The notes below the pieces were generated by a model that made no database searches, was not told where the DNA came from, and was given only the letters and a program-made list of their open reading frames with translations. From assembly GCA_009760855.2 (NCBI GenBank), contig WPIO01000031.1, forward strand, positions 4,349,501-4,413,500: a stretch of DNA of 64,000 nucleotides, written 5' to 3'. Numbering within the stretch: position 1 is the stretch's first letter; every line of letters starts with the position of its first letter. The DNA comes from Cristatella mucedo. Taxonomy: Eukaryota > Bryozoa > Phylactolaemata > Cristatellidae. The position numbers were made by a program, and so were the translations under genes. This document shows positions 1 through 12,928 of the stretch, piece after piece.

Positions 1-379
1 ACGCCCTCGGCAGCGCACGCCGCTGACGCGCCGGTCCTCGTCGGCCCGTGCGTTGAGCGGCGCTACGACCGGCGCTACAACCGGCAGCGCACGACGCTGA
101 CAGAGCGCCTTGGCCACGCGCGGCCTCCTAGTAGGGTCGCGCGCTACGCCAGCGGACGATCCGCATGCGCCTCGCTTCAGACCGGATGCTCCTTCCATTC
201 GGATGGCCAACGTCGTCCAGGCAACGCAGTCGGTCGGACAATCCCGAAAGGGGGGCGCGTCGATGCACTCTCTGAGAACCTTAGCGCCTTTACGGCCAGG
301 TGGCAGCAGTAGCCACTCACGAATCAAGCATCAAGTGAAAACAGAGTATCTAAGGTAGTGCTATCGGAAAAATAGTAGC
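1..379. other. unassigned left edge
   Basis: This is GC-rich sequence with short tandem-like CGGC/GCGCTAC phrases at the very start. No convincing exon is visible. It could be 5' flank of the FAM53-like gene that begins downstream. Confidence 0.3.
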
Positions 380-1045
380 TCGCCATCGTCGGATCGCCGT
401 TTCCCGATAAATCTACTTCCGGTAGCAGTCAAGCTGCCACCCAATGGTCGATGAACCCGCCCTCCGCCTCGAAAGCGAGTGCCCCGCCCCTCCCCCCACA
501 CGCCGTAGCCGCCCGCGGCGGCATTTGTGGGCGTTAATGGAGCAGTAAAGGCGACCGGCCCGCGGCCGTGCACTGCTCGTGAGCGGACGACGACGCCGCC
601 GCCGCCCGTATCCTCGGGTGACACCCACTCCCGCCGCTCATCAATGTGAGCGCGGACGACAGCCGGCCCGGCCGCCGAGCAGAGCGCCGCCGCGCCGAGT
701 CGGCGCCGCCGCCGCTGCCAGCTCGCTTGCTCGCTCGTTCGCCGATCGCGTCGGCCCGCGGCCTCGCCGCTGCCGCCGCCGCCACCGACGTGTGGGCGCC
801 GTCGCCCGGATCGTCGCTCCTCTCGAGCGGAGCGGGCGCCGCCGGCCGCCACCGTCGCCGGAGTGCGCGAATGCTCCGATTTCTGACGCAAAAGTTGCGA
901 TGCCAGACGCTGAACGAAATATACCCGCTCTCGCAAACGGTAAGAATTGTCGCACGCTAGCTGCGGCGGTCGCCGGCCGGCCGGCCGGCCGGCGGCGGGG
1001 CAGCATGCGGCAGCCGTCGCTCGTTCGTTGGCAGCCGTCCAACTC
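380..1045. promoter_or_regulatory. CpG-dense promoter-type region around first exon
   Basis: This is a very GC-rich, CpG-rich stretch with many GCCGCC runs and a (GGCC)n run near 970-995. It contains the first coding exon at 871-939, so it is plausibly the promoter and 5' UTR of the FAM53-like gene. No TATA box is evident. The long overlapping open frames on both strands here are products of low stop-codon density in GC-rich DNA. Confidence 0.45.
871..939 (+). CDS. FAM53-like protein, first coding exon
   Basis: This is a 23-codon exon starting at ATG 871 and ending at a good donor (ACG|GTAAGA) in phase 0. The peptide MLRFLTQKLRCQTLNEI aligns without gaps to the conserved start of vertebrate FAM53 proteins, for example MITLITEQLQKQTLDEL in FAM53C, sharing the initial Met, the Thr, QTL and the acidic Glu. 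FAM53 proteins are small, mostly disordered nuclear regulators; known members bind 14-3-3 proteins and SKI-type transcription factors. The match at this N-terminus and the RPSLDxxKM signature in the exon ending at 11591 support each other, being on the same strand and in compatible phase. The call rests on remembered family sequences. Confidence 0.6.
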
Positions 1046-4000
1046 ATGAAGGGGGGCGACCGTCGTGGACGTACCGACCGCTAGCCGCGTAAGTTTGTCG
1101 ATTCGCGCCCGGGATTCCATCCCGAACAAGCTCCATGCTGCATTCGATTTGGGTGCGTGCGTGAGTCTGCAGTCTTCCTTGGCCTTCCTTGGTCGGCATT
1201 GTTGGCTGCCACCGAGATGGAGCCGGTCGTTAGGCATTGCCACGAAGCCTGGAAGTCAGAGAGCCGGCTGACACACCCGCTCCCCGTCCATCCCCCTGCC
1301 TGTCATCTCGTATCTGGCTCGAGTCTGGTGAGGACGGAAGGCGAAGGTTGTTAAGTGTGTGTCCCTTAGGCCATCAAGGGCACCGCGTGTTGGTGTTTCG
1401 CAATGCCACGGTGGCTGCAGCCACGGCTCGGCTCGACGAATGGACGGTCTCAAGTGATGATTGGATGGAGGCTCGACTGAGTATGGTTGGGGTATGGTCC
1501 AACGAGGAGGGGGGGCCATTGGACCATGCCGCCCCTCCTCCTCCCCCCCCCCCGAGTATCTCGATCGCTCTTTTGACGACCAACTTACCACCTCCGGCAT
1601 CTGTAGGTCGTGCTGCTGCTGCTGGAGGCGCTTGCTCAACTTTCGAGCGATTTCTCTCTTCTCTCAGGCGCCGTGGGAGAGATGCAGGGAGGCCTGAAGG
1701 CCTCTGGGACACTATTGTGATATGAACTTTGAAGAGGCCTGAAGATGATTCTTACTCGGGGGCTCGTGGGAGTCTATTGCACAATTTCTGAGTATTGCCG
1801 TCTCCCAACGTGCATGCACCTCTTATCTTCGGAGGCTGCTTCTTCCACAGCAGCAGCCGCCTCCGCAGGCCGCAATCCTCCGAGTGAGAGGGCCGGCGAA
1901 GGCCTATTGGACAAGCCAGGTGGAATGTAAGTTACTGCATCTGCAGTGACTGCATCTGTGGCTCTGCCCAACTAAGATGACTTCGAACGATGTGGCTGGA
2001 CCTTCGATGAGGCATTATTGTTTATTGCATCGGGTTTGAGGAGAGACCTCCATGCTGTCGCGGTGAAGTTGAATTCAGACCGTCGTTGGAGGCTCAAACT
2101 TTCAATAGGTTAAGCTAACAGAACCGGTGAGTCTTGTTGGGTGTCCTCCCTTTCGAATGACAGGGGTAATGATGGCTGTTGAGGGGCAATGCCAATTAGG
2201 CACGCACCATTGACAGTCTGCTCGTTCGCAGGTGAATGAAGGGAATGACGCTGCGATGCCGTTGTTCTACAGACTTGAGGGGAGAGCATTGATTCGGAGG
2301 CATACATACGCATGATGCATATTACCAGGCATGTATCTGATGTTTGGCAGTAGTGCACCGCCCTGATTTCTCAAAAAAACATAAATACATTAGAAAATGC
2401 ACAAATGATGCAGTCTCCTATTTGTCTATAACACGCTGTAAACAATAGGGTCGACAGGGTCCCCAAATGGCTTCCTTTATTTTAAATAAATGTGAAGTTA
2501 AACCATGAATTCACCTACCGGGACCAGACAACAACAGAACAACCCGTGAGTTAGTTAAGGCCTCAGATGACATGTGCTATTACGGTGCTTGTGTCAAAGC
2601 TAGTGATGGACCTTACGTTTATGAACAGATTGGATGGAGCACAGTCCGTATTTTCATGCCACGGCCTGTACCATTTGTGCGCCTCTCATGACAATAGAGG
2701 AACTTTGGTGTAAGCAGTTCAGCAACAAGTGAAAACCGCTGCTGTTCTGTAGACCCACATTGTTGGATGTTGGATAATTACAGCGGGCTGGTGCTGCCAT
2801 CCGTGGTACGACGCAGCCGTTTTTGCTAGTACCAACATGGCAGATATTAGCTTTGAGTTGTCCATTGTCGATGAACTTGTAGTAGCGGCATTTTAAAAGC
2901 AATGCTTTCAATGTTTTAAGAGCATGCTTTCAAATCACAGCACGGTGCTGTCTGCCAGGTCGCTGATAAAGTCATGCGAATTCGAGTTTGAAGGGATATT
3001 GCACAGGTCGTCTTCGCCGTGTTATCAGCCGACTTTGTACCCATGCACTGGGCTGCATTTGTTATATCTACGGGTCGAATGGAACGAATGCTGACGCCTG
3101 CTAATTCGTCGGCTTCCATCTCACGGCGGTGTCACGTGATTGCAGAGGGACGGACTTTTTGTTGCTTCCGTAGTTGCAAACAGAAAGCGTCAGTCTCAGT
3201 AACAGGAAGAGATGAATGGCATGCATTGGTATGGTATTATTGTTATACGATATGGATATACCGGTAACCGAAAAACGTATGAATCAGTTGTGCACCTGGC
3301 ATGAGAGGAATATGCTGTTTTCTGTTTTTACAATGCTGTCTTAAATTTACTGCAGTGAGTGGCCGGGTCAAGGTCACACTGTCTTTCTCTCCAACTTTAC
3401 CTCGATGACATTTAGGGCAAGGAGCTGCTGCCTAATGGCAGCCAATGACCACACAGCTGTGGGGGTGCAACTTCCCCCCTCCTATTGACTTGTGACTAGC
3501 ATTCATATTTGGCTGCAGACTTCACAGCTGTTCACGGCCGAAAGCCCTGTGCACTTCCCTTTTTTAGTGCAGCCGTCCAAAACGCCCCATTGGGTCTTAT
3601 GATCGGGCCGTGCGATTGGTCGCACCATCCCGAAGTCATGCTTGCTGCTGCTCGGATCATGCAGTCCCTACACAGAGGGCGACTCTGTCTCTTAGCTGGG
3701 CTGCTGACAACGTTTGGACTGTTGCTGTAAGCTGTACTGATGTATTAGCACGTGCCGATTCGTTGAAAGCTATGTACTTATGCGTTGATGTGTAGCCATA
3801 CCCGTTCGTTGGTCGTTTCCTGGTCGTGTTACCGGCCGTGGTCGTGTCATGCCTGGCCTGCAGTGATCACGTGATCCAGACACAGCTTATGAGCCTGGAA
3901 TTAACGATCGGCCTATCTTAAGTTGCATAGCACCGTTTAATCACCGTGGCTCTAACAGTCATATTAGCAGCCGGCTGAAGCCCACCTTACTGCTGGACTT

Positions 4001-4569
4001 AATTGACCTACGGTTTGGTGCTGTAAAGAATTTCAGAGGCCTTAGTGGCAGATGTAACTACCTATGGCGCTAGGCACCATCTCAAAAGCTCGGATTTTAA
4101 TGTAACCTGTGCATCCGTGGCTGATGTTAAAAGAAGTCTTTAGAAGCGACCTAGGGACTCGACAGCGGCTCATTTATAGAGCCTCAAATTTAGTTGCGAA
4201 GCTCTCGCACCATAGCAGCAGCAGCTCAGCCATGGCACGCACCGGGCGGCCTCGCACAGTCCGTGACAGCTGCCCCGAGACAGGTCAGGCCCATCAGTCG
4301 GCCAAGTGCCCACGTCGTTGGGCACGCTTGGGTAGGGAGCCTGGTGCCGGAGCCTGGGATGGAGGCTGCAGTAAAAAATACTCTAGCTGATTGATTTAAC
4401 AGCCTATTTTGTATCTACTAATTAAAGGGAGAAATTCCGCCCTTCCCTTTGTCTAGAGGCAAGATGGCACACTTCCGTCAAGTGGCAAGATGGCGCAGCG
4501 TTGTCTTCCATGGCGGAAATACTATGGCTCAGCGAAGCAAGTCCACGGGTAGTTAGCTGCTCGTAGCGG

Positions 4570-4725
4570 CAAAAAGAGAGCCTCCAAGGCTATCACCACC
4601 ACTTGCAGCGGCAATAAAGGATCGTCGCCTACCGCAGGATTCGAACCCACGACCTCGCGATCGATGCCACTTCCCTGCCGTCCAGCGTGATCGTGTCATC
4701 CACCCTTCCGCTTTGCACCGTTCCG
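4570..4725 (-). mobile_element. tRNA-derived SINE, family A
   Basis: Read on the minus strand, this copy has an RNA polymerase III B box (GGTTCGAATCC) followed by the family body (GCGGTAGGCG, then a GGTGGTGATAGCC block). The body is shared with copies near 16015, 31537, 35042, 56447 and 63218. A fragment of the 3' end (CTAGCTGATT, AACAGCCT) at about 4380-4410 suggests the copy is split by about 150 bp of other sequence. Confidence 0.6.
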
Positions 4726-5603
4726 CTGTAGTCACCGACCTCTGCGTCCTGTGGCCCACCCCTTGCTGCTGCTGCTGCTGCGGCAGGGAGCTCTGGCGCC
4801 AGGCTGCCACTGCTGCTGAGCTGCCGTGAATAGTCGAGGGGGCTCCTGCATATGAAAAAATGTGCGACCCGCGGCCGTGCCGAGCTGGCTGGCAGCAACA
4901 GAAGTCAGCCCTTTTCTTGCGGCTCCCAGAATGGAGGTGGGCGTGCCAATCTGGCTGCTGTCTCTGCTGCCGGTGCCTGAGTGCAGCGCCGACCGTCATG
5001 ATGTGTGCGCTCCTCTGCTGACTCTGGAGCTCTGCTGCTCATTTGCGTTCGCTTGCTCAGCGTGGTGCGTGCTCCGGACGAGCTGCCGCCACCGCCGAAT
5101 CGTTCTCCCCGGCTGCGCTGCGCGTGTGCTCTGCATTAGGCTCAGCAGCAAGGTCCAGGCATTTCCTGCTGTGCGGCTATGCCCGGGAGCCCTCGACTCA
5201 CAATTGCCAGGCTCGGTTAGACGACAGGAAGTGCCTCCGCATAGACGACGATGACGTCACACAGGCTCCCAGCAATGCCGAGTCAGCTGCTGCATGTGTG
5301 CGAGAGGTGCCGATGAAGGGTTGTGTGCTTTCGCAACCTTGCATGTCAGGCGTTCGCTGCAGCCCTTCTTGCTGTCAGGGGAGGGCATCTGCTGGGCGTC
5401 GGCTTTTGCCTGTACTTGCTTTGCTAGGATCTCCCTGCGAGCCCTGCGGTGCATCGACTCTCCTGTTCGCCTCGCTTAGGCACTTTGCTGCTGGGTGCGC
5501 CCGGAATTCCTTAGCTCGGTGCCGGCCAATCCCGTCCCACCTTCTATCTAGTTGTCCAGCAGCCGGAGGCCGTGTCGCATGCGGCTATTGTCTATTTTGT
5601 AGT

Positions 5604-5626
5604 AGAATTATTATTATTATTATTTT
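5604..5626. repeat. (ATT)n microsatellite
   Basis: This is a short run of ATT units followed by an A-tract. It resembles the tails of LINE 3' ends elsewhere in the window, but no LINE body adjoins it. Confidence 0.6.
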
Positions 5627-6286
5627 ACAAAAAAATTGGTGCAGCATGAAACCAAAAGTGAAATGTGAGAAGAGGATGCCGAGCTGGCCTAGTCTTGCGA
5701 GGCAGCCCCTACATTGGCTCGGGAGCATCCGGTGCCACGCTGCTCGGAAGCATCCGGCTCCCGAATGACCATGCGTCGGGTCGGTTGTTAGTCGGCAGGG
5801 CTTCACCATCGCCACATGCCCGAGAGTGTGGCGGTACCACGAGCGGTGGACCGGGCAGCGAATGAGGTCTCCAGGTCTCCAGGCACAGCTCCGGGTGTGA
5901 ATCTAAGGTTAGCCGGCTCAGAGCAGGCTAATTAAAGAAAATTGAAAAAAATTAATTGTCCTAGTCGAGCCACTCTATCGAGCAAAGCCACCATGCTGGC
6001 TGGCTGCTCTGTCCTGAGGGGCCTGTCACTGTCGTCGCTCGTGCAGCCGCTCAGGCTGCAGCTACTCCGCCTCCCCTTTTTGTTACGGCTGGTAACCAGC
6101 GGTCTCGCTCACCTCGCCGGCAGCCGCTGCTGTTGGCAAGCTTAAGGCAACTGCCTGAAGTAACGACCGCTGCTGCTGCTGCTGCTGCTGCCGAAGTAGC
6201 TTGCTTAGCGACCGGCTTCCCGGCTGATGCAGCCGTCGGCGCCCCCTTCGCTTTGGGCCTTGGCAGCAGAGCAATCGTCCGATGCA

Positions 6287-6290
<4 letters not shown>

Positions 6291-6365
<75 letters not shown>

Positions 6366-6366
6366 A
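6291..6366 (+). repeat. (GA)n microsatellite with poly-G end
   Basis: About 33 GA units are followed directly by a G-tract. The Arg-Glu open frames across it are artefacts. Confidence 0.95.
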
Positions 6367-6675
6367 AGCTTATGAAAGTCTGGGCAGGAATCCGTCAGGC
6401 ACCGTAGGGCACGTGACTGTGGGCCACGTGACAGCAGCAGCAGCTTCCGGCAGCATTGTCTGCAGCATGAGTGTGCGAGCGTGCTTGCTTGTAGGACTGA
6501 CGGTCGGCTGAGCTAGCGTGGCTGAGAGCATGCCTCTGACTGTGTTTGTCTGCATCATGAATCCTGCCCTATCCTATCCCCCCTGCACGTGTGTGTGCGC
6601 ACGCCTGCCCTCTCGCTCGCCGCTGCCCGACCTTCTAACAGCAGCACCACGGCTGTCTGTTCACCGCTCGTGCAG

Positions 6676-6883
6676 GTCAGCGCTGCCGACAGCGGCACGG
6701 TCGTGACAGTCAGAAGTGACAAGGCTGCCGGAGAAGAGGAAGACGGCTGCGACTGCAACCGAGGAGCTAACGACGACGACGACGACGGTGGCTCGGAAAG
6801 CGACCGTGGCATCGCGGCTGGCCCGACTGTGGTCACGTGCTCCTTCGCCGACGACAGGTGCCCAGAGCGGCAGCTGACAGCCG
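6676..6883 (+). CDS. candidate second exon of the FAM53-like gene
   Basis: This open segment is bounded by a plausible acceptor (CACCGCTCGTGCAG|GTC) and donor (CCG|GTGAGC). It enters in phase 0, matching the end of the first exon, and leaves in phase 1, matching an acceptor at 10680. It encodes about 69 residues with an acidic centre: GEEEDG followed by five consecutive Asp codons. No residue-level similarity to FAM53 is recognised here, so the assignment rests on strand, phase and splice signals alone. It could be spurious, because the region is GC-rich and open by chance. Confidence 0.35.
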
Positions 6884-7595
6884 GTGAGCCAGCACGTGCA
6901 TCAAGCATCTGCTAATTGCCGCCAAGCTGGCCGGCACTGCAGTATGGTGGCTGTGGCTCAGTGCTTCCACTGCCCCACAGCAGCACTGGCTGCTCAAGAG
7001 GCGAGCACGGCTGCGAAGGCATAGGGGAGGTGCCGTGAGCAGTGCCGGGGGGGGGGGGGGGGGTGACCGGAATTAGACCTGTCCGCGAGTGGGCACGCTT
7101 GCAAGTGGCCGTCAGCAGTTGTTTGACTCATTTGTCGATAGACCGAGAGAGGTTTGGTAGCAGAGGTGCGGTGGTGCGTGAAAGTGATCATAATAAGAAA
7201 GAATACTGATAAAAGGTTGCGAATGATGAGAAAAGAAGTCCTGCCACTCCAAGTGAAAACAGCTAATAGTCAGCCAGGCAGACAGTTAGTTACAAGCCTG
7301 AGCAGCTGTGGGCTGTGCCTGGATTTGGCAGTCCCCACAGCTTGAGATCTACTGCAGTGAAGTGAGCCGGTCTCCTTGGACTCGTGTTATCTCGGCTTTC
7401 TTGATGAGCTGTGGCTACAGTTAGGACTAAAGGCTTTTGGCTGTAGACAAAGGAAAATGAAAGCCACTCTACACAGACAGATCAGCTATACTTGTGTACA
7501 GCTATACTCATATATACAGCTATACTTGTGACCTCATGTCATGCGTGTGTGCATTAGGTAATCGATAGGCTTACATGGTAAGTTGATGATAAGAG

Positions 7596-7762
<167 letters not shown>

Positions 7763-9162
7763 AAGCTGATATGCCACGAGGATCGCATGGTAGGTGTAAG
7801 ACTATGGATGAGGTTAACTAACTGCACTTGTAAGCACAGAACTTTGAGGTTAGCCAGCAGCTGGCATGCCTCAATACAATGACTCTCAGGAGCTGATGGT
7901 CTCAGAATCTAGTTTTGGCATGTTGGCTGCTGGAAAGTGACACAAATAGTGGTTCAATCCCAGGGCTCCGTGCTGGTAGCTTATTTCATTCACGAGCATC
8001 TTTTATGACGAGTTCGTTTACAAGCTGGCTGTCTGGAATTTGAAGCCACTAGAGTTGTTTAATGCTGATCAGCCGCTGTGTGAATTATTGATTTTTTAAT
8101 TTTTAAATGTGCTGACAATAGTGTGGTGTGGCTGAGTCACGAGATTGGGTAAAGCTGATCACGGGGTCACGTGAAACGTGCTGCACTGCAGATGTGTCAG
8201 TTCGAGCGCTGCTTTCACGGTTTTCCACAAGCCTAGATCTCTCTAGGCTCTTCGTGTTGCCACCTGACCAACCGATCGCCTGAAAACTGCAAACTACTGA
8301 AGTATGCTACCGACATGGTTGGCTGTGCAGCTGAGGGATTGATGAGCTATTTATGCTGAACATTTACTTGGCGATGGCTCATAAATGCAAAATTGGGAGC
8401 AAGAGAGCGAGGGAGGGAGCAGAGTTGATGCAAGCAGATTAAGATGCAGGTGCAGATGCTGAGCTGAAGGAAACAAGGAGCTAGGGCCGTGGCTGGAGTA
8501 AAAGTGGGCACCTTTGGTATGTGCACAGAAGGACAGAAGTGGGGAAAGCAGCGATCGATAGCTGCATGCGGGTGCATGCTTGCATGCCAGCATTAGCACG
8601 GAGCAAGCAATCGCCAACGACAGAAGCCAGCAGGACGCAGCATGCATCCCTGCACAGGTCCAAAAGTGACACAGTGGCAGACGGTTGAATGTAAATGGAG
8701 CTGATGCTGATGCATGGCAACGTTTGGCTGATGCTGAGCTGGCAACAGGCTTGTTGTTGCTTGGCTTCACCGGTGAGAAACCGTGGCCGGCTGGGTTCTC
8801 GGAATGCTGGCTCCATCAGCCTCGATACAAGCCGTGCTGTTGCACCACCACTCCCTGTTGCACCACCACCAAGACTCGCCCCATCCTGTCTGGTCTACCA
8901 GCAGAATGTGGAGATCCCCTGGATGTGAGATCCCTGGAACGGCAGCTCTGGCTGTAGTTGTTTGTGGTTGGTTTCCAGGTCGCACGGCATCTATTTGGAG
9001 ATCCCACGGACGGACCTGTTCGTGTCTCGACCGAGTCTGCCAAAACCAGGATAGCCAACGGCTGGTTGCAGCAGGATGGGGCTGTGAAGTTGTGCTAAGC
9101 GCCGGCTAATCTGTGCGCTGTGCTCTTCGAATGATGGTGTGGCAGTAGAGAGATACCAGGAA

Positions 9163-9203
9163 AGAGAGAGAGAGAGAGAGAGAGAGGGGGAGAGAGAGAG
9201 AGG

Positions 9204-9261
<58 letters not shown>
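9163..9261 (+). repeat. (GA)n microsatellite
   Basis: This is a GA array with several GGG interruptions. Confidence 0.95.
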
Positions 9262-9264
<3 letters not shown>

Positions 9265-10680
9265 AAAAATGCAGTATTGGTAGGTCAAAAAGAGGCAAGA
9301 GGAAAGTGAAGGACGTTGACTGCTGGCTAGAGCAGCAATGAATGGAGACAGGGCCACAGAGCCCACCACCTAGGTCGCTAAATTCGAGCACCTTACCAAT
9401 AGGCCAAACCAAGGTGGCAGAGAGAAACACGATGGAGAGGCAAGGCACTGGAGCTTGGTATAGGCTGTGCCCTGTCAGGAGAATGGATGGTAGGGAAAAA
9501 AGTAGGAAATACCCCCTCCGAGCATGAACCATTGGAAATACCCCCCCTCCGAGCATGAACCGCCTTCGCTTTGGTTCTCCGAGTCTGCATTGCAGCAGGC
9601 ATATCAAGTGAGTGACTTTCGAGCATAGTGAGTGAGCATTTAGGTGTTCTTAACAACAGTTAGCTAGTTTACAACTAGAAGATGCTATTCAGGCTAATTG
9701 ACTCGCTTTGGTCGATGCATACAGAAGGAAATCTTACCGACTAACATTTGACCTGATAACTTCTTCTAGGTGTAAACTAGCTAAGCACGGTGAAGATATT
9801 ACGTGCACCTTGCAGCATTATGCCCAGAAATAAACGTCTTTATACCATCACTTGTATGCAGACCCCGAAGTCAAGGCGATTTGCACTGGGAGGGGGTATT
9901 TATTCCGGACGGTTACTTTTTTGAAGCATTGCCAGCAGGGGTGGCCGGGACCTGTAGCCAGCCAGCCACTCTGTGGCTACTGGTTAATCTGGTAGGTTCA
10001 TGGTGGTGGGGATTCGGTCGAGGCCTGTTGGCAGTCGCCCAGGGGGGTGGGGTCTACAGACATCCGGAGGCTTGGGGTGGGGTCGGCCGTTGGCAATCTG
10101 CCTAATGCCTGTTGATCTTTGGTGCATAGCAACCAAAGTAGCTGGCTGACTGTGGAAGCCCAGTTGGGTGTTTGTGTGTTCTTGGGAAATGCGGTGGGCT
10201 AAAGAGCAGAGGATGCCTCGCTAACCCCCCCCCAACCCCCACTGGCTCTATCGAATGAGTGTCTGCCTACCGACGACAGAGGGGCAAAGGTGAGCCACTG
10301 CCACTGCCACTGCTGCTGCTACTGCTGCTGCCACTGCTGCTGCAGCTTGGGAGCCCTGGATGTACTGGATGCACCCGAGGAGCCAAGCTATTGTTTGCAC
10401 TGGTCCGAGGAGCTGCCCCAAAGCAATTGGTCGCCAAGATAGGATCCACGACGCCCACTGGGCTGGTGCGCACGGCCACTACTCGAGACTGTGCCAATGC
10501 CCCTAGCCCCTGCTGGCCCATCCCACACCCTTCTCGGTGAAGGCTGCGCTAGAAACGTTAGCACACTGCTAGTGCTGGTGCTTACACTGCCGGCCCCGGC
10601 TTGGGACGCTGTAGGAAGTGGTCGAGACGAGATCTGCCGCTGCCGCATCGTCCTTCAGCAGTCAACGTCAGCTGGCTCAG

Positions 10681-11591
10681 CCTCGACGGGCTTCATGGCG
10701 GTCAGATCGTCGGATCGAGGTCGACTCGATGCACGGCCACCGGCAGCAGCAGCAGCAGCTGCCGCCTCGTCTCCTCGGCTGCTGCCGCCACCGCAGCTAT
10801 CGGTGCTGGCGGCTGCCGAGGCTTCTGCTGCTGCGCCGGCGGCAGCTGCGGCAGCAGCAGCAGCAGCAGACGGTCGCAGCAGCATCCTCGGGACTCGAGC
10901 TGCAGCTGGGTGCGAGCAGCTAGCGACTGCTTCGTCCTGCCGGCGGTGGCCGCCGCCGCCTCGGCTGCCTGCCGCCGCTGGCTGCTGGGCCGGCAGCGGA
11001 ACTGCAGCCGACGACGACGGCAGCGTCGTCGTCGCTGAGAAGTGCGCCAAAAGGAAGCGACAGCAGCAGCAGCCGCCGGTGGGCAGAGCGGCAGGAGCAG
11101 CAGTTGCTAGCGCCGCTCTTGCTACGACCGGTGGCCGCTGCACTTTCTCGTCCGACTCGTCCGACGAGGAAGTGCAGGAGCTGCTCGCGAGCCGCCACAC
11201 GCCCTGCGGCAGCTCAGCCGCCGCTGCCTCGGCATGCGACGGCAGCAGCTGGGACTGCTGCGCTCGTCGGCGCCGCGAGCTCGTTGTCGCGAGCCTCGTT
11301 CCTGCCGAGCGTTCGATCGCCGACGGCAGCAGCCGATGGCGTGCTGGCGCAGAATCGCACTCGTCGACTCGGGCAGACGTCGACGCCGACGCGAGGGCGC
11401 TTGGCAACGTTGGCGACGGCGAAGCTTCGGTGCTTGGCGACGGCTCCTCATCGCCTAGAAAAAGGCGCTGTGCAGACGGCGGCGGCGGCTCGCAAGCAAG
11501 GTCGAGCTGCGTTGGCGCCGGAGAGCGTTCGGTCGGCAGGGGCGCCTCGCTGATCTCGCGGCCCAGCCTGGACCTGGAGAAAATGCATCAG
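10681..11591 (+). CDS. FAM53-like protein, long Ala/Ser-rich exon
   Basis: This is an open segment of about 304 codons. The chosen acceptor is CTGGCTCAG|CC in phase 1, and acceptors a few bases upstream are possible. An in-frame ATG lies at 10695. It ends at a strong donor (CATCAG|GTGAGA) in phase 0. The protein has poly-Ala and Gln runs, a basic KRKRQQQQPP patch, the acidic FSSDSSDEE, then SPRKRRC and finally RPSLDLEKMHQ. The last motif matches the FAM53 C-terminal signature (RPSLDLAKM in FAM53B, RPSLDFDKM in FAM53C), also preceded there by a KRR patch. The central FAM53 block KRxCRSLS is not recognised, so this would be a divergent member. The terminal exon(s) after 11591 were not found. 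Confidence 0.55.
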
Positions 11592-12385
11592 GTGAGAGAA
11601 GTGTGCCAGCGGTGGTCGAGCACGGCAGTCCTTGGCAGCTGCAGCCAATCGGGCATCGGCTGCCGCTCTTGGGGGTCCGGACGCTTGTGCGCGAGGCCCT
11701 GTATGTGTACGAAATGAAGCCGTGGTGGTGGCCGAGCGCAGGCCGGGCACGTGGATCCTGTTTCTCGGTTGCATTTGTTCTGGCAGTTGGAGCAGCAGCT
11801 GTCTGCCTGTAGCTTCTCAGGTTACGGCTGACTGGTGTCATCCCTCCATTATTTTTCACCAGCCACCAGCTGTCACGTGCTTGCCAGTGAAAGCATGCCG
11901 GATTCTCCTGGAGAGGAAGTGGTTCTGGTGGTGGTTGAGGCAGGTCAGCTGGTGCTCAGTACCAGTGCCTCGGGCTTGACCGAAGCTGAAGGTCACGTTG
12001 CTGTGCAGTGAGCCTCCCAGCATGCCTCCTTAGCCGTCCAGTGATTGGCTGCCTCGGACCTCGGGTTCGTGATTGGTCACATTCCTTGGAATAATTCTGG
12101 GTATACCTCTACAGTCTGTCGGGCTGCTGCGGTCTCCCTCGTAGATTTAGTGGTAGAGTTTAGCTCGGCTTCGGTGGCGGCGGCGGCACGATTGAGCAGC
12201 CAGCGAGCAACTGCTTCTACTCGGGAGTGGCAGCAAGTAGCGCGAGGCGTTGGACAGGCGTTCAGCTAGTCCTGCAGGCCGACCTAGGGAATTCGGGGAG
12301 GTGCAACCGACTTTGTCGTCACGGGCCACGTAACCCGCCAGGTCACTGCTGCCCTTCGTAAGAGGTGCCACGTTGTGCTTGCCAA

Positions 12386-12500
<115 letters not shown>

Positions 12501-12872
12501 CGGTCTCTCAATTTGCAATGTCCTGCCTACTGCAGCCTCTAGGACATGCCAGGGGGCAGGTAGGGGAAGGGGAGCTGCAGCCCAACGGGGTCGAGATCGA
12601 TTCGACGGCTGCTGTTGCTGCTGCATCAGCGTGGCCGGTCAGGCATGCCGGGCCGGTGCCCAGCGGGCTTTGCGCACAATCCACCCTGCTGCAATCCTTG
12701 CGGCTGTGGCTGTGCATGCGATAGCTAGCGCATAGTCTGGCGTGGTCTCTCACCATCCTTCGGGAGACGGCCCATCACCTGTTGGAATGATTGCCTCCTC
12801 CGAAATGGAGGTCATACGAAACAGGCGATTTCTTGCCAGGAACGGCTGGCAGAGCAGCCTCTGCCTCTGCTC

Positions 12873-12928
12873 CTGCTCCTGCAAGCTGCTGCTGCTGCCT
12901 TAGCAGCAGCAGCAGCTTGCAGGAGCAG
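12873..12928. repeat. perfect 26-bp inverted repeat with 4-nt loop
   Basis: The left arm (12873-12898) and right arm (12903-12928) are exact reverse complements separated by CTTA. The inner part of each arm is a CTG/CAG run. An RNA or single DNA strand here would form a very stable hairpin. Confidence 0.9.

Larger units (their letters stand above)
940..6675 (+). other. putative intron 1 of the FAM53-like gene
   Basis: No exon is recognised in this stretch. It holds a SINE (about 4570-4725), a short ATT repeat (5604-5626), a GA microsatellite (6291-6358) and several CACGTG motifs. If the first two exons are right, this is a 5.7-kb intron. Confidence 0.4.

Noticed and set aside
361-1243. Long minus-strand open frames (up to 228 codons) over the CpG-rich region
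   Set aside because: GC-rich DNA is open in all frames; only the 871-939 plus-strand segment shows family similarity and a donor.
6291-6511. Open frames of Arg-Glu or Ser-Leu repeats over GA/CT arrays (also at 7.6, 9.2, 12.4, 19.2, 57.3, 61.5 and 62.6 kb)
   Set aside because: They are translations of dinucleotide repeats, open in several frames at once and without flanking coding signal.
10655-11407. 250-codon minus-strand open frame
   Set aside because: It is the antisense shadow of the plus-strand Ala/Ser-rich exon, which carries the FAM53 signature.
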